A program made the position numbers and the translations under genes. A stretch of DNA of 64,000 nucleotides from Manis javanica (Eukaryota; Chordata; Mammalia; Pholidota; Manidae): positions 118,620,991 to 118,684,990 of the forward strand of contig NC_133166.1 of the NCBI RefSeq assembly GCF_040802235.1, given 5' to 3'. This document shows positions 32,011-43,159 of this stretch, in pieces. How positions within the stretch are numbered: position 1 is the first letter of the stretch; each line of letters starts with the position of its first letter. The notes beneath the pieces are model-generated. The model did not search any database and was not told where the DNA came from. It saw nothing but the letters and a program-made list of their open reading frames with translations.

Positions 32011-32820
32011 TCCCCAAACCCTATCAGATCTGCCTCTAATATTTGCAAGAGCACAAATGGAGACCCACACACCACATGCCTAAATATCTAAAATCAAGCA
32101 ATCAAGCTGTTAAATAAAATATTTTCCCTTCTCTTACCTTGACAAATATACCTTCATAGTGGCAAAATTGAAAAGTGTGTATAAAGTTATGTTTTTCATA
32201 TGCTTGAAAGCTGGTGTGTTTAGGTATTCTGTTGATACACTGGCTGTGTTTGGGCAAGTGATAAAATAAAAGACATGAATAACTCATAAATTACTATAGT
32301 TTTATTCCACAAAAATGTTCACGCCTTCATTTCACCAAAATTACTAATTCTGTGTTCTAGTAACAGGAGTAATCTGAAATGACTAAAGAAATAAAATATA
32401 GTTTTCACCCAAAAGATAAATTATAGTTAATATAAAAAATTCTAAATATTTTCAAGAAGATATTTTTCTAAAATGGCAAAATAATTTACTGAAATTAAGA
32501 GGCAGAATATAAATGATAATTAATGTAACATTTTAAATCAACTCTGAATATTAATTTCTTAAAGTTTTAATTAAGCGTTATTAACCATTAAAAAAAAATA
32601 ATACTATTCATAATTCCAGGGCTCAAAGCCCACCTAGTTGGTAATGTTAAAGATCAATATCACACTGCATGCATGTTATATCTAAATTTCTACACACAAA
32701 CTTAAGAGTAATATGAGTTGTTTAAACATGGCAAGATAAATGTTCTTCAGCCGCCATGGCTATAGTTGTGGGTATTCCATTAATTCTCAAGAACTCCTGG
32801 AACCAAGCTTTGGTATACGA
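32011..32820. other. AT-rich island of unknown nature
   Basis: About 0.8 kb of very low GC sequence stands out from GC-rich surroundings. It has several TTTAATTAAG/ATAATTAATG-like homeodomain motifs and no stop-free frame over about 61 codons. I could not assign it to L1 UTR, LTR or DNA transposon. It could be an old lineage-specific repeat or a conserved noncoding region. Confidence 0.45.
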
Positions 32821-33804
32821 AGAAAAGCAAGAAAAACAGACGCTCCTCCCCTAGACTGTGGGAGGGACTGAGGGAAGTTGCTGACTTTCCCTGGGTCACC
32901 CATTCTGGTGGGAAACATTCTCATGAATGCATCCATTTGCACAGTTTTTTCAGCTATGGTCTCAGACACTCAGAGCATTGAAGCCCGGAGAGACCTGAGC
33001 TACACTCCAAATGCTAGCCAGTGCCGGTTCCTGTCTGGCTTGAACATCCTGAGCTGTGTGGCCGTCCATCACCCACCCCTCCACACCCCCAGAGCATGTG
33101 GCATAGGTGGCTCCCCAGACCCCAGGCGCCCATCCTCACAGACCTCCCGGCCTCCTCTCCCTGGCCGGCCAGCGAGCCTTTACCCTCGCAGGTCCCTCCC
33201 CCAGACACTCTTCCCCTTTGTCCTTCCTTTGGCTTTGGCTCTCACCCTTCCTGGCCCTTGTCCACGGGGTAGGTGGCCCTCCCATGGGCTCCCTGCTGCA
33301 GGGAGGGGACCTGCTGCCTCGCCCACTGCTCCATCCCAGAACAGGGCCTTGACCAAGCTGACTGAGCAAATGGGTGCTACTGTGCAAGGGGACCAGGAGG
33401 GGGGCTGGGTCCAGCCCTGTAGCCTTTTCCTCTATGGGATACCTCTGAGGAACAAGTGGGTCTGCCCAGAGGAGTCTGGGAAGCAGTGGGCCAGGCATGC
33501 AGCACCTCGTGGTCCCCTCATGATCGGGATTGCTGAGGCCAGAGCCCTGGGGATAGACTCTTCATCTGGCCCCACAGTAAGCCCTGACTCCCTCCCTCCC
33601 AAGTCCCCTCCTTCAGCCTCCCTGGACCTCTCGCCCTCACCCAGCCCTCCTCTCCTCATGCTCAGCACAGTTGCACATGACAGCTGAGATTCAGGGAGCC
33701 CTGGGACCACCCTGTCCAGCAAGGCCACTCTCCCTCCCTATATTGTTCTTTGGTCAAAAGACAAAATGATCAAGCCGGTTTGTGAGACTTGAGGGTGTGA
33801 AGTA
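32821..33804. other. Intergenic, GC-rich, nothing recognised
   Basis: A 269-codon open frame (32878-33687, +) is proline/serine-rich, lacks domains and has competing open frames on both strands. I regard it as chance. Confidence 0.5.
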
Positions 33805-34035
33805 AGGGGAAGAGCAGGTGCCGCTGGAGCCCACATACCTGGGGCAAACTCCAGCCTTGCCACCTACCAGCTGTGTGACCCAGTCTGAACTGCAGTTTTC
33901 CTCATCTGTAAAATGGGGACAGTTAGGGTTGTATTTTTTTTTATAGTATTGCTGTAAGGATTAAATGATACAATGCTTCATAAAGAGGGTATAGCAAGTC
34001 CTCAGTACCTGGGGTTATAATAATAATGATGATGT
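33805..34035 (+). repeat. MIR relic, near full length
   Basis: CTTGCCACCTACCAGCTGTG, TTTTCCTCATCTGTAAAATG, TGCTGTAAGGATTAAATGAT, with an internal T9 run and ATAATAATAATGATG tail. Confidence 0.85.
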
Positions 34036-34219
34036 GGGCATGATTATTATTTTCATGAACCTGTATAAAGTTGGTCCCTCCTATTCATTCGTTCATTCAG
34101 TCCATCAGTTGACAGGTATGCAGTAGTGCCACCGAGCACAGGCTCCAATTATCCCACAGTGGCCTTGAGCAATGGAGACAGATTCTAATCTGCATTTGTG
34201 AGGAACACATGTGGTCACA

Positions 34220-34620
34220 AGTCAAAGAAAACCTGAAAACTGTGGCTTAAACATTTCAGGGCTTCCTCTTTTCAAGTAACAAGGAATCTAGAGGTGATCT
34301 GCCCAGGGCTGGCACACTGTCTGATGATGTCTTCCACCATCTTCAGATGATGGCTTTCAACCTTATGGTGACCCAATGGCTGCCACAACCCCAAGCATCA
34401 TATCTAGGTTCCTGGCAAGAAAAAGTAGATTGGAATCAAAAGGAATCCTACCAGCCAGACCGCCTCTTCTAAATAAAGCAAAAACTGTCCTGGAACCCCA
34501 CACAGTTAACTACTGTTTATGTCTCATTGGTCAGCCACAGACATTTAGGGGAAGCTGGGAAATTGGGGAGCATGATTAGCTCAGAGTAGCCCTGACCCAT
34601 CCACAGGGATGGGGGCAAAG
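34220..34620 (-). repeat. Unassigned interspersed repeat
   Basis: Phrases such as TTCAAGTAACAAGGAATCTAGAGGTGATCTG, CCAATGGCTGCCACAACCCC and TATGTCTCATTGGTCAGCC recur in a common mammalian repeat. I recognise the pattern but cannot name the family. Confidence 0.45.
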
Positions 34621-34724
34621 CAACCCCAAACAAAACTGGAGTGTGGTTAGCAATGGGGGCTGGGTGTTAGGTGGGCAATCAGCAGTGTTTGCCACAGTCA
34701 CACAATGTAGAGGGCGTGGAGCCC

Positions 34725-34860
34725 ATCCTCTCTCATTTGTGTACAAGGGCACCAGGTGTAGAGAGGGCAAGTGACTTGCGCAAGGTCACACAGCAAAGAA
34801 GGGGAGAACTGGAACCCAGACCTTCTAAAGCCACAAGCAGAACACTTTCCACTGCCCACC
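34725..34860 (-). repeat. MIR relic
   Basis: AGGGCAAGTGACTTGCGCAAGG, TCACACAGCAAAGAAGGGG, GAACTGGAACCCAGACC. Its right part is shared with the 77-bp duplication. Confidence 0.75.
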
Positions 34861-34876
34861 CCCAACATGATATGAC
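34800..34876 (+). repeat. 77-bp dispersed duplication, copy 1
   Basis: Identical to 35377-35453 over 77 bases (starts AGGGGAGAACTGGAACCC, ends CAACATGATATGAC). Copy 1 overlaps an ancient MIR, which marks it as the likely source. Confidence 0.95.
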
Positions 34877-35376
34877 TTCTTCATTGACCAGCCCCCTGTA
34901 CAGGACTCAGAAGGTGAGGACCCCCAAGGCCCCCGCACCCATAATTGTTCAGGAAGAGGGCAGACATTGGCCATAATGGGAGGCAAAGGCCATCCTTGCT
35001 GTCACCAACCCCCAGGGGCAGGGCTGGCTCCTCAGGGTGGCTAGCTAGCAAGTGGCTAACTACCCTTGTCACCTACTCTTTTCTGGGAGAGACAGGCATA
35101 TAATCTGCCTGTCAGTTGGAGAGAGGGGTGGCCCCTCTACTGCTGCCGAGGCTGACATTTGGCAGACGGGGGTGGCAGAGCAGCCAGTAAGGGAGGGGTG
35201 GGGGGCCAGCTGGTAGGCAGATGGACAGGTAAGAGAAGACAGGTGGGCCAGGGACAAAGCAACGATGCCAGGTGCCACAGCATTATCAGCAGGGGTAAAC
35301 TGAGGCAAGACCAAGGTTAGACCCCTGCCCCAGGGCTGGAGTGAGCTAATGTGTAGAACTTTTCCTGATCATCTCC
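34877..35376. other. Intergenic between the two duplicate copies
   Basis: No assigned repeat. Sequence is GC-rich with no exon. Confidence 0.45.
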
Positions 35377-35453
35377 AGGGGAGAACTGGAACCCAGACCT
35401 TCTAAAGCCACAAGCAGAACACTTTCCACTGCCCACCCCCAACATGATATGAC
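35377..35453 (+). repeat. 77-bp dispersed duplication, copy 2
   Basis: Exact copy of 34800-34876 placed 577 bases downstream in the same orientation. It is followed directly by a small tandem repeat (GGCCCTGGTGA twice, near 35460-35480). Confidence 0.95.
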
Positions 35454-35479
35454 CTGGTGGCCCTGGTGAGGCCCTGGTG

Positions 35480-35690
35480 AGGAGCACCTAACCCCAGGTG
35501 GGGGCAGAGGGCAGAGCAGGGGGATGCTTCAGGTTAGAGGAAGCAGAAGGAAGGAGAGGTGTCCTGGTAGAGGGAACAGCCTGAGCAAAGGCATGGGGAG
35601 CTGCCAGCCCCTCAGCCAGTTTTGCCGCAGCTTGCCCTGAGGGCCGGTGAGGGGCGCAGGGTGGGGAGGCCCTTTATGCAGAACCTGCTA
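35480..35690 (-). repeat. L2 relic, antisense
   Basis: GGTAGAGGGAACAGCCTGAGCAAAGGCATGGGGAG parallels the antisense L2 phrase 'cagagggaacagcaagtgcaaaggccctgaggc'. A later piece (GGGTGACATGGTCCCATTT, 35955-35975) may belong to the same element. Confidence 0.65.
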
Positions 35691-35694
35691 TGAG

Positions 35695-35850
35695 TGGGTG
35701 CTTTTCACTTGACTTCGGGAAGCCCTCCAGAAACTATAGGGTCTTCTTGCTACCCCCGTTTGATAGGCAAAGAGACTGAGGCCGCTAGTCAGTGGCAGAC
35801 CCTGGGTTCAAGCTCAGACCTGCCTCCCCTCTGGGCCTGTGCAGTCAGTC
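35695..35850 (-). repeat. MIR relic
   Basis: TGATAGGCAAAGAGACTGAGGCC, CAGTGGCAGACCCTGGGTTCAAGC. Confidence 0.65.
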
Positions 35851-36052
35851 AGCCTTCTGGTGGTTTCCCTGCTGCAGAGGGGAGGGTGGGTGAGGAGCCC
35901 TTGGAGGAGCCTCGATTTTGAGAACAGGGAAGCAATAAAGATCTGAGCAACAGGAGGGTGACATGGTCCCATTTATCTTGAAAAGGTCTTTAGTTCTAAG
36001 TGTTCCGTCTGCCCTACACATATCTTTATTTTCCTGCTTGCTTCCTTCACGG

Positions 36053-36305
36053 GGGTACAGAGTAGTGATTAAGTGTGTGGACCCAGAACCAAACAGCCTG
36101 GGTTCAAATCCTCCCCCTGCTGTATACCAGCTGGGCGACCTTGGGTCACTGATTCTGTTTCTCTGTTTTCTCGCCTGCACATGGACATCATAAGAACACC
36201 TGTTTCATAGATTTGGTCTGGGAATTAAAAGAGTCACATAAAAAGTCTTGTAACAGTCACAGGCACACAGCGAACATTCAGAAAGGTCAGCTACTGTTAC
36301 CAGAA
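36053..36305 (+). repeat. MIR SINE, near full length
   Basis: Best MIR in the window: it starts in the tRNA-like head (GTACAGAGTAGTGATTAAGTG), keeps CCTGGGTTCAAATCC (B-box region), ACCTTGGGTCACTGATTCTG and runs to the GTCAGCTACTGTTACC tail. Confidence 0.9.
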
Positions 36306-36389
36306 TGCCATGTCTTGTGATTATGTATTTGTTAACTTGCTTCTCGCCTTCTCTCCCCTTGGTACACTGTAAGCTCCATGTCACTCACT

Positions 36390-36852
36390 GTATTCGTTAG
36401 CAAAGAATGACACCCTGGGTGCTTGGCACCAACAAAACTGTATGGTCTTACAGTTCTGGAGGCCAAAAGTCTGAAATAAAGGTGTCAGCAGGGGCCATTC
36501 TCCCTCTGAAACCTGTAGAGGAGAATCCCCCTAAACGCCCTCATCTCTTCCTAGCTTCTGGTGGCTGCCGGCAGTCCTTAGGGTTCCTGGACTTGTAGAT
36601 GCATCCCTGACCTCTGCCACCATCCTCCCACGAGCCCTCTTCTTACATCCATGTCCCCAACATGGCCATCTGCCCTCTCTTCTTATGAGGACACTGGTAG
36701 TATTGCATTGAGGGCCACCCTACTTCACTATGACCTCATCTTAAGTTGGTTATATCTGTAGTAACTCTATTTCCAAATTAGGTCATATTCTGAGTTACTG
36801 GGGCTTAGGGCTTCAACATATCCTCTGGGGAGACACATTTCAACCCATAACA
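36390..36852 (-). repeat. MLT1/MST-type MaLR LTR, antisense
   Basis: Antisense blocks: CTTACAGTTCTGGAGGCCAA, AAGGTGTCAGCAGGGGCCAT, TCTTATGAGGACACTGGTAG, CCAAATTAGGTCATATTCTG, TTCAACATATCC and TTTCAACCCATAACACTC. Complete or nearly complete solo LTR. Confidence 0.85.
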
Positions 36853-37149
36853 CTCATCAAAGCATGTCCAGCCTGTGGCCCAAGAGATATCTGTAGGATG
36901 GACAATAAAAACAAATAAAGGGGATCTTCTGATTGTGAACCCCCAGGGGCAGGACTCGGTGTCCCCATCTCCATGTTCCCAGGGCCCACGGCAGAGCCTG
37001 CTCTCCTGGGGGCCTGTAGATGAATTTTAATTTAGATGCATCTTGGGGAATTTGCCCAGCCAGCCGACTGACCAAGCCACCTGGGACAAGAGCCCTCTGG
37101 GGCCTGGAGTGGGTAGAAGTGGGCTGGGGAAGGGTTTCCACCCCTCAGA

Positions 37150-37330
37150 AGGACAGGCCTGACTGCTGAGCCCAAAAAAGCTGACAGCGTGCTCAGCATT
37201 TGCTGCCGTTCCGCACAGACGGGGCAATCCCCAGGGAGACGTCACAGGCAGCTGGGGGAGACTGATACCTCAGTGTCACTGCTAATCCGGGCGCGCAGGC
37301 TGCCATGCGTCAGCAGTGCCTCACAGTGCT
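37150..37330. promoter_or_regulatory. Candidate regulatory segment
   Basis: Non-repetitive, with locally raised CpG. Motifs include AGACGTCAC (CRE-like, about 37238), TAATCC (OTX/PITX-like, about 37283) and TGCGTCAGCA (MAF/CRE-like, 37306-37315). Function is an inference from motif density. Confidence 0.35.
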
Positions 37331-38119
37331 GTGGGGGCGGGGGTCCCGGCTGGCGGGCAGGGAGGCAGCTGATGCTGAGCCAGGGGCCGGGGGACTCCCC
37401 CTGTCTGGCTTAAGAGGTGAGGGCAAACTGGTTTCTGCAGGGTCCTGCCCCCAGGCCCCCCTGCCCAGCCACCCCTGGTGCCCCTCTGTTCCAGCACCCA
37501 AGGGCCAGCCCAGCTGAGCCTGGAGGGGAAGAAGGACAAAGGCAGCACCCGTAAAGGTCAGCGGCCCTGGGGGCTGTGAGCATCCATGATGCAAATGTGG
37601 AATTTACACTCCCGAGTGCCTGCTGGCCAGCCTGCCTGCCTGTGTGTGTGCCAGCCAGCAGCCTGGGCAGCCTGGCACAACAGATGTCCTGGGCCCTGCC
37701 TGGAGCTGGGTAGCTCTGAGACTCCCCACTGCTGCGGGCACTTCCCCAAGGAGGGGCCTGGGGTGCACATGAGGGAGGGGCCTAGGCAGGGACTGGGCAG
37801 GCCCATTCTGGCTGGCCAGAGGGTATGTGTGTGTGGGGGTCCTATCCTGCTGGACCCCAGCTGTCTGCCTAGATTTCTACCAGAAATCTGCCTAGTGCTC
37901 TGTCTGCGTAGAGCTTTCCTGGCTTCTTGGCTGGAAGATCCTAGGAGCCAGATGTGGGAAGAACAAATGGACACCAACCAGTCCTCTTTTCTGTTTATCT
38001 GGCTTCACCTAGATCCTTTCCAGAGCCGATTCCATTCAGTGCAACTTCTCTGATCTTCCCGTGCACCTGGGTGAGGGGAAGGAAAGGCAGACCCTGGGGC
38101 CCTCCCTTAGGCCGGGGGC
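37331..38119. other. Intergenic, GC-rich, small hairpin
   Basis: AGATTTCT (37871-37878) and AGAAATCT (37882-37889) form an 8-bp stem with a 3-base loop, flanked by two CTGCCTAG copies. Nothing else recognised. Confidence 0.5.
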
Positions 38120-38270
38120 TTTCCTTTAAAGCTCCTAAAGACCCTGCTATTCTCATCCTGCTGCCCCAGTAGAGAAGACTGAGGTCCAGAGAAGAAAGTC
38201 CATTGGCAGGACCAACGCCATGCAGTGGCGGGGCTGGGATGCAAACCTTGGCTCCCTCACCTCCTACGCT
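38120..38270 (-). repeat. MIR relic
   Basis: GTAGAGAAGACTGAGGTCCAGAGAAG, CAGTGGCGGGGCTGGGATGC. Confidence 0.65.
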
Positions 38271-38389
38271 GCAGGAAGCAGGACCCCAGTCTTCATTCAG
38301 CCTCCACCTTTCCTGGCCACCTTCCCTCAAATTGCTTAGTCCCTGGAAAGATGTCCTCCTCGCCATTCTCCAGATGGCTGGACGGAGAG

Positions 38390-38391
<2 letters not shown>

Positions 38392-38454
<63 letters not shown>

Positions 38455-38462
38455 TGTGTGTG
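38392..38462 (+). repeat. (GT)n microsatellite, about 35 units
   Basis: A long alternating GT run with one A substitution near 38448. It is the longest simple repeat in the window and is probably polymorphic. Confidence 0.98.
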
Positions 38463-38499
38463 ATTCAGCGGTGCAGTATGTGGTACTGTGCAGCCAGCA

Positions 38500-38770
38500 C
38501 TGGGCCAGGAGTCCTGGGCTCAGGACCAGATCCTCTCCTGGATTTGTTGAGTGACCTCAGGACCTTCACCCAGCCTCTCTGGGCCTCAGACTCATCAGTG
38601 ACCAAAGGGCATTAGTCAGGGATCTTTCTAACTCGGCCCCCTTCCTGCTTCCCTGTCTGTCTGGAGCCCCGAGGGCTGAATTGATCTCTTTTTGCTCATC
38701 CAGCACCCAACAAGCAGCACAGAGCTTGACACCCCGTGGGTGCTTGATACAGCTCATCCTTGCTGAGTGA
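38500..38770 (+). repeat. MIR relic
   Basis: GTCCTGGGCTCAGGACCAGA, TTGTTGAGTGACCTCAGGAC, CCTCTCTGGGCCTCAGACTCATCAG. A second tail-like phrase (GGGTGCTTGATACAGCTCATCC) lies near 38740. Confidence 0.65.
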
Positions 38771-38904
38771 CAAATCTGCCATTCTGAGTCCCCAGGGACA
38801 CCGTCCACATCCTCCTCAGAAGGCTTCCCAGGGCAGATTGCTTCTCAGTGCTCAATCTTCATTTGCAAACCCACTCATTCTCCCTCCCTCCCTGTCTGTC
38901 TGTC

Positions 38905-38922
38905 TGACACACACACACACAC
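38905..38922 (+). repeat. Short (AC)n
   Basis: Eight AC units preceded by CTGTCTGTCTGTCTGA. Confidence 0.9.
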
Positions 38923-39954
38923 GCCCCTACCTGGGGAGTCCTTCCCCATAGTCCATCACATCTCATCACATCACACTCGGCCACTGGACTATCAGAGCCT
39001 TTAATCCTATTGACATTCAGTTAATGAGTTTCTGCCACTGTTGACAGAACCTCCTTCCCCACCCAAGCTGGACAGGCCGGGATCAGAGTTCAGAGTCATG
39101 GGGATGAGATGTGGGGCCTGGGGGAGGGGAACAGGGAAGAAGGACTTAGCAGCAAAGGTCCCCCAGTCTCGCAGTTGGTGGTGTCAGGGGGAACAGCTCT
39201 TCCTGGCAGCTGGAGTCTCCTCCCAAGTCTTCCTTGGGATAGAGGCCTGCCCTGGATGAGCTAGCAGGTTTGGGAGGCACTTGGAGTTTGCAGAAGGCCT
39301 TGGGCCCAGAGAAGCCCAGGGAAGCAGAGCCACCAACCCAGGGCCACACAATAAGGTGGGATCTTGACTTCTGGCTCAGCACCCCACTTCCCACACCTCT
39401 AGGTTCACTGGGAGAGAATACAGAAACACCAGTTGTTCGTTGGTTGTACCAGGGAGATCTGGGGGCATGCACCCAGAGAGCAGAAGGGTGAGGCCTGAGG
39501 GCCCCAGCACTAAATGTGGCCAAGCTGCTAAGGCTGTGGGTTGTCTGGGGAGGGCTCTGGAAAGCAAGAAGCCTGGGGGAACATCCTATGCAAGTTGCTG
39601 CTGGGAAACGAACCCCTGTGAGTCCCAAGGGAGCTGTGGTGGCTCTGCCCTTCAGGGGATGCCAGCCTGCCTGGAGCTTGGGACCAGCAGAACCTGCCTC
39701 CCACTGAGCCTCAACCCCAGGAGGGCAGAGTCAGGGCTCTGGGAGAGTCCTTCTCAGGGAGAACCCTGCCTCCAGGCAGGGCTGTGGGGGACCAAGTCTC
39801 TGTCCATCACCCACTCCTGGGAAGCGGCATCCCAGGGTGTGCCCAGAGCTCAGGTGGGGTGGGGGAAGGTAAGAAGAGGATGGTCCCTAAGCCTGGGGAA
39901 CCCGTAGCAGCTCTTCACTGGAAGGCAGCCTGGAATGAGGAAGGAGTAAGGGCT
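38923..39954. other. Intergenic, nothing recognised
   Basis: GC-rich; open frames of 150-160 codons on both strands at 39146-39907 overlap one another and have no domains. Confidence 0.45.
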
Positions 39955-40145
39955 CCAGGCAGACAATGCGGGCCCACATCCCTCTGCCTCTTCAAAGCTG
40001 TGGGACCTTAGGGAAGTACCTAACCTCTCTGGGTCTTAGTTTCCTCCATCAGAAAATGGGACAACAGCTATCTTCTTCCAATGATTCTTTGTGAGAAGCG
40101 AGCTTGGCATGGTGCCTTCCTGCTCAGTAAACAGCCACCACTATA
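39955..40145 (+). repeat. MIR relic
   Basis: AAGCTGTGGGACCTTAGGGAAGTACC, CTAACCTCTCTGGGTCTTAG, CATCAGAAAATGGGAC. Confidence 0.8.
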
Positions 40146-40149
40146 ATTG

Positions 40150-40880
40150 CTTTTAAAATTTCTAACTACACTGACATACCATTATTCAAATATCAGATCG
40201 GCAAAGCTCACCGAGCTTGATAAAGCACCGTGCAGGCAAACGCAGGCCTGGCTGGTGTGAGTGCGATGCGGCGCAGCCTCAGGGAGGGCGGTTTGACCCT
40301 CTCCATCCCCTTATAGCTGCGCATAGACACATCTAACCCAGCCGTTCCATTTGTGGGAAATGCTCTGCAGGCTTCTAGCATGCATTTGAAATGGCATATG
40401 TACAACATTATTTATTATAACATTTAATGTAATTGCCAAAGACCGGAAACAAACTAAATGTGCATCAATAGGGGATCGGTTAAATAATTTGTGGTCCCTC
40501 CACACAATAAAGCAATATGTAGCCATAAAATAAGAAAAAAGAACTGTTTTTCAACTGACATAGAACAATAATCAAGATATATTTTTAAGGGCAGAAAGCC
40601 AGGCACAGAGCAGGATGTGTATGCATTTTAAAAAGATAACAAATGAGAACACACGTGAAGGTGGTAGTTTATACACAGACTTCCTGGGAGAACACACAGG
40701 CACTAGTGACAATGCTCTTCTCTGCAGGGGAACTGGGTAGCCGGGCAGGAGCGGAGGAGTGGCTTTTCCTGAGTGTCCTTTTTAAGTTTTGAATTTTGAA
40801 GCCTGTGAATGCATTACCCATTCAGAATATAAATATAACTTATTGTTTTAATATCCATTTTGTTTATTAGACCATCCTGG
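40150..40880 (+). repeat. L1M (L1ME-like) 3' region
   Basis: Sense L1ME order: TATTATAACATTTAATGTAATTGCC, CCGGAAACAAACTAAATGTG, CATCAATAGGGGATCGGTTA, CCTCCACACAATAAAGCAAT, AGCACTGTTTTT-like stretch and GTGTCCTTTTTAAGTTTTG. The left part (40200-40330) is unusually CpG-rich for an old L1. Confidence 0.75.
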
Positions 40881-41984
40881 CCAGGACTGAGCTTCAGAGG
40901 TGCTTTTGGCTCTATTTCCAGGGGTGGGAGTGGCAATGAGGGAATCTTGGAAGTTGGGCCCAGGGGGCTGGGCAGTGAGGTGGGACCCCCAGCAGCTAGG
41001 GAGGGCCAGGCCTCAAGCCCAACCCAAAGGCAGGAAAAGGTTGGGGGCTGAGAAGCCACATTGGCCCCTGCCCAACACGGCCCCAAAGTATGCAGTCCTA
41101 GAGAACAGGTCTACCTCCATTGCATTCTGCACACATCTAGTGGAGGCTGGCACAGAGCAGATACTGTGCACCACGGAGGCAGCAGATGGGTGTGAACAGG
41201 TGTGGGAGGGCCCGGGGCTTGGTTACCACTGCCCCTGATGTAAGGACGGATTGAATATTCTATATCCTCCCAACAAGATTATCAAATGTGCAGCCCAGCC
41301 CCTGGGATTCTGGCCCTGTTGGCACCCAAAGTGTTCAGAATTCCACCAGAAGTTCCTCCCCACAAGCACCTGCTGTGTACTTGTGTCAGGGGCTTTCCCT
41401 CCCAGTGGGACAGGCCCAGGCCAGCCAGGACCACCATCCCAGCTACCCACACTCCCTGGGGGTTGTGCTGTGCTGGCATCTGCCCCTAGCAAGCAAGCAC
41501 CTGGGGCTGGCCCTGTCTCCAGCCTCTCTGGCTGGACACACCCCCTATCCACTCCCAGGGTCTAGTCAGCCCTGACGCTGGAGTGCCTGCGGCCCCCCGG
41601 GCATGGCAGCATCACAGACACCAATGTGGGGCAGCTGGCAGGAGCTCTGCTGCCAGGAGACTGTCTCCCTGGATTCTGGCTCTTTGAGGTGGCATCACTG
41701 CTGGAGGAGGGTGCCGCCCACCACCTCCCATAGCGGGAGATGTTTGCTGTTAGGCTCCCAGAGATGGGGGCAGGTCCTTCACCAGGACTGGTTACGAAGG
41801 GCTATCTGGTGTACAGAAGCCCCTTCTGAATCCTGTTGTTAGTAGCAGGACCAGAGCAGAGGCACTGAGGGTAGGTAGCCTTGGGTGATGGATTTTCCTG
41901 CATTGCCAACACCAGAGGGTCTGCACTGGACTTCACAAATGGAGGCGAGGTCTCCCTGCACCTGTCACACACTGTGTGTCAGGA
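40881..41984. other. Intergenic, GC-rich, nothing recognised
   Basis: No repeat or exon. Stop-free frames of about 100 codons occur on both strands. Confidence 0.45.
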
Positions 41985-42115
41985 CCTTCCCATACATGAT
42001 CATTAAAACTCATGAGACACTGGGATGGATATTCTCATTTTACAGAAACCAAGGCTCAGAGAGATGATAATTTGCCCTGAAGCCACGTGCCTGCCCCCAA
42101 AGCCCGGGATCTCTT
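41985..42115 (-). repeat. MIR/L2 relic, antisense
   Basis: CATGATCATTAAAACTCATGAG, TATTCTCATTTTACAGAAACCAAGGCTCAGAGAG. Confidence 0.65.
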
Positions 42116-42179
42116 CTGCCTCCCCTCCTCCCCACTGCCTCTTTCCCCTGTGGCTCTGTAGGTGCTCCTGTGTCCTGGG

Positions 42180-42590
42180 TCTGCTCAGGCTCAGAGGCCA
42201 GGTGGTGCTGAAGGGTAGGACCTACAGGAATGAGTATTCCAGGGAGAGGGCAGAGCCCACACAAAAGTGCAGAGGTGGGACCGTTCAGACTATGGACAAC
42301 AAACATAAGATGGGAACTGAGTCTCAATGGTGTGGAGGACAAGCCTGGAGAATGGAGGGAGGCCAGGAAGCTAGTTAGGAAGGATGGGGTTCAAATGCCA
42401 AGATAGACTCTCTTCAGTGAGCACTGGGGCACCACGGGAGGTTTGTGATTGGGAGACAGGCATGATGACATGTCTTCCTAGATGATTCCCAGAGGAGAGG
42501 AGCAGGGTGGCAGTGGGACACCAACTTAGGCAGAGAGGCTCTGGGGCAGGTACAGAGGCAAGCAGGAGAAGCTTCTGGAGGTAGGTGCTG
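42180..42590 (-). repeat. L2 relic, antisense
   Basis: GAGTATTCCAGGGAGAGGGC (antisense L2 'gcattccaggcagaggg'), CACGGGAGGTTTGTGATTGG, AGACAGGCATGATGACATG, GATGATTCCCAGAGGAGAG. It includes GGTGGTGCTGAA, a REST half-site by chance. Confidence 0.6.
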
Positions 42591-42805
42591 GGACTGATGC
42601 CCAGCTGTACTGCTCACCAGCTGTGTGGCCTTGGGCCAGTTATTTAAACCCTCTGGGCCTAAGTCATCTCATCTGTACAATGGCAATGATGATAACATGC
42701 CTTATAGGGCTTCTCTGAAGTTAAAATGAATTGAAACACAGAGCAGAGCCTGTTAGAACACAGTTAGCGCCAAGTCTCAGCTGCTATTTGTTATTATTAC
42801 TGTCA
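42591..42805 (+). repeat. MIR relic, near full length
   Basis: CTCACCAGCTGTGTGGCCTTGG, TAAGTCATCTCATCTGTACAATGG, CTTATAGGGCTTCTCTGAAG and TATTTGTTATTATTACTG tail. Confidence 0.85.
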
Positions 42806-43159
42806 CCCCGGTGCTCAGCACTAAGCCATGTGACATGCTGGTTCTGCGCTCCTGCTCTGGGCGGGAAGCAGGTGGGAAGACCTGAAGCTCCATGGGAAAG
42901 GAGGAGCTGCCTTCACAGCAGCCCGAGGAGTCCCTGGCCCAGCCTGAGGTGGTCCCCACTGTTTTTAGGCCCCTGGTAGTAAGCAGGCAGGCAAGGACTG
43001 GCTCTGGCAGCTGGTTCCCTGCTCACCCCATCCTTGCTCTAGGTCCAGGTAGATGGGGGGCTTCATACCAGTTTTCCTGGCAGGGATCATTATCAAGGTT
43101 CCTCGTCAGGCTCCAGTGTGCCCCCTGCCAAGCCCAGGAAAGCGGAGAGGGGTGACATT
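42806..43159. other. Intergenic, nothing recognised
   Basis: No assigned element or exon. Confidence 0.45.

Noticed and set aside
32878-33687. 269-codon plus-strand open frame
   Set aside because: Low-complexity Pro/Ser/Leu sequence, no domain, overlapping open frames on both strands, no promoter or splice context.
42203-42214. GGTGGTGCTGAA as a REST site
   Set aside because: Only one half of the element is present and it lies in an L2 relic.
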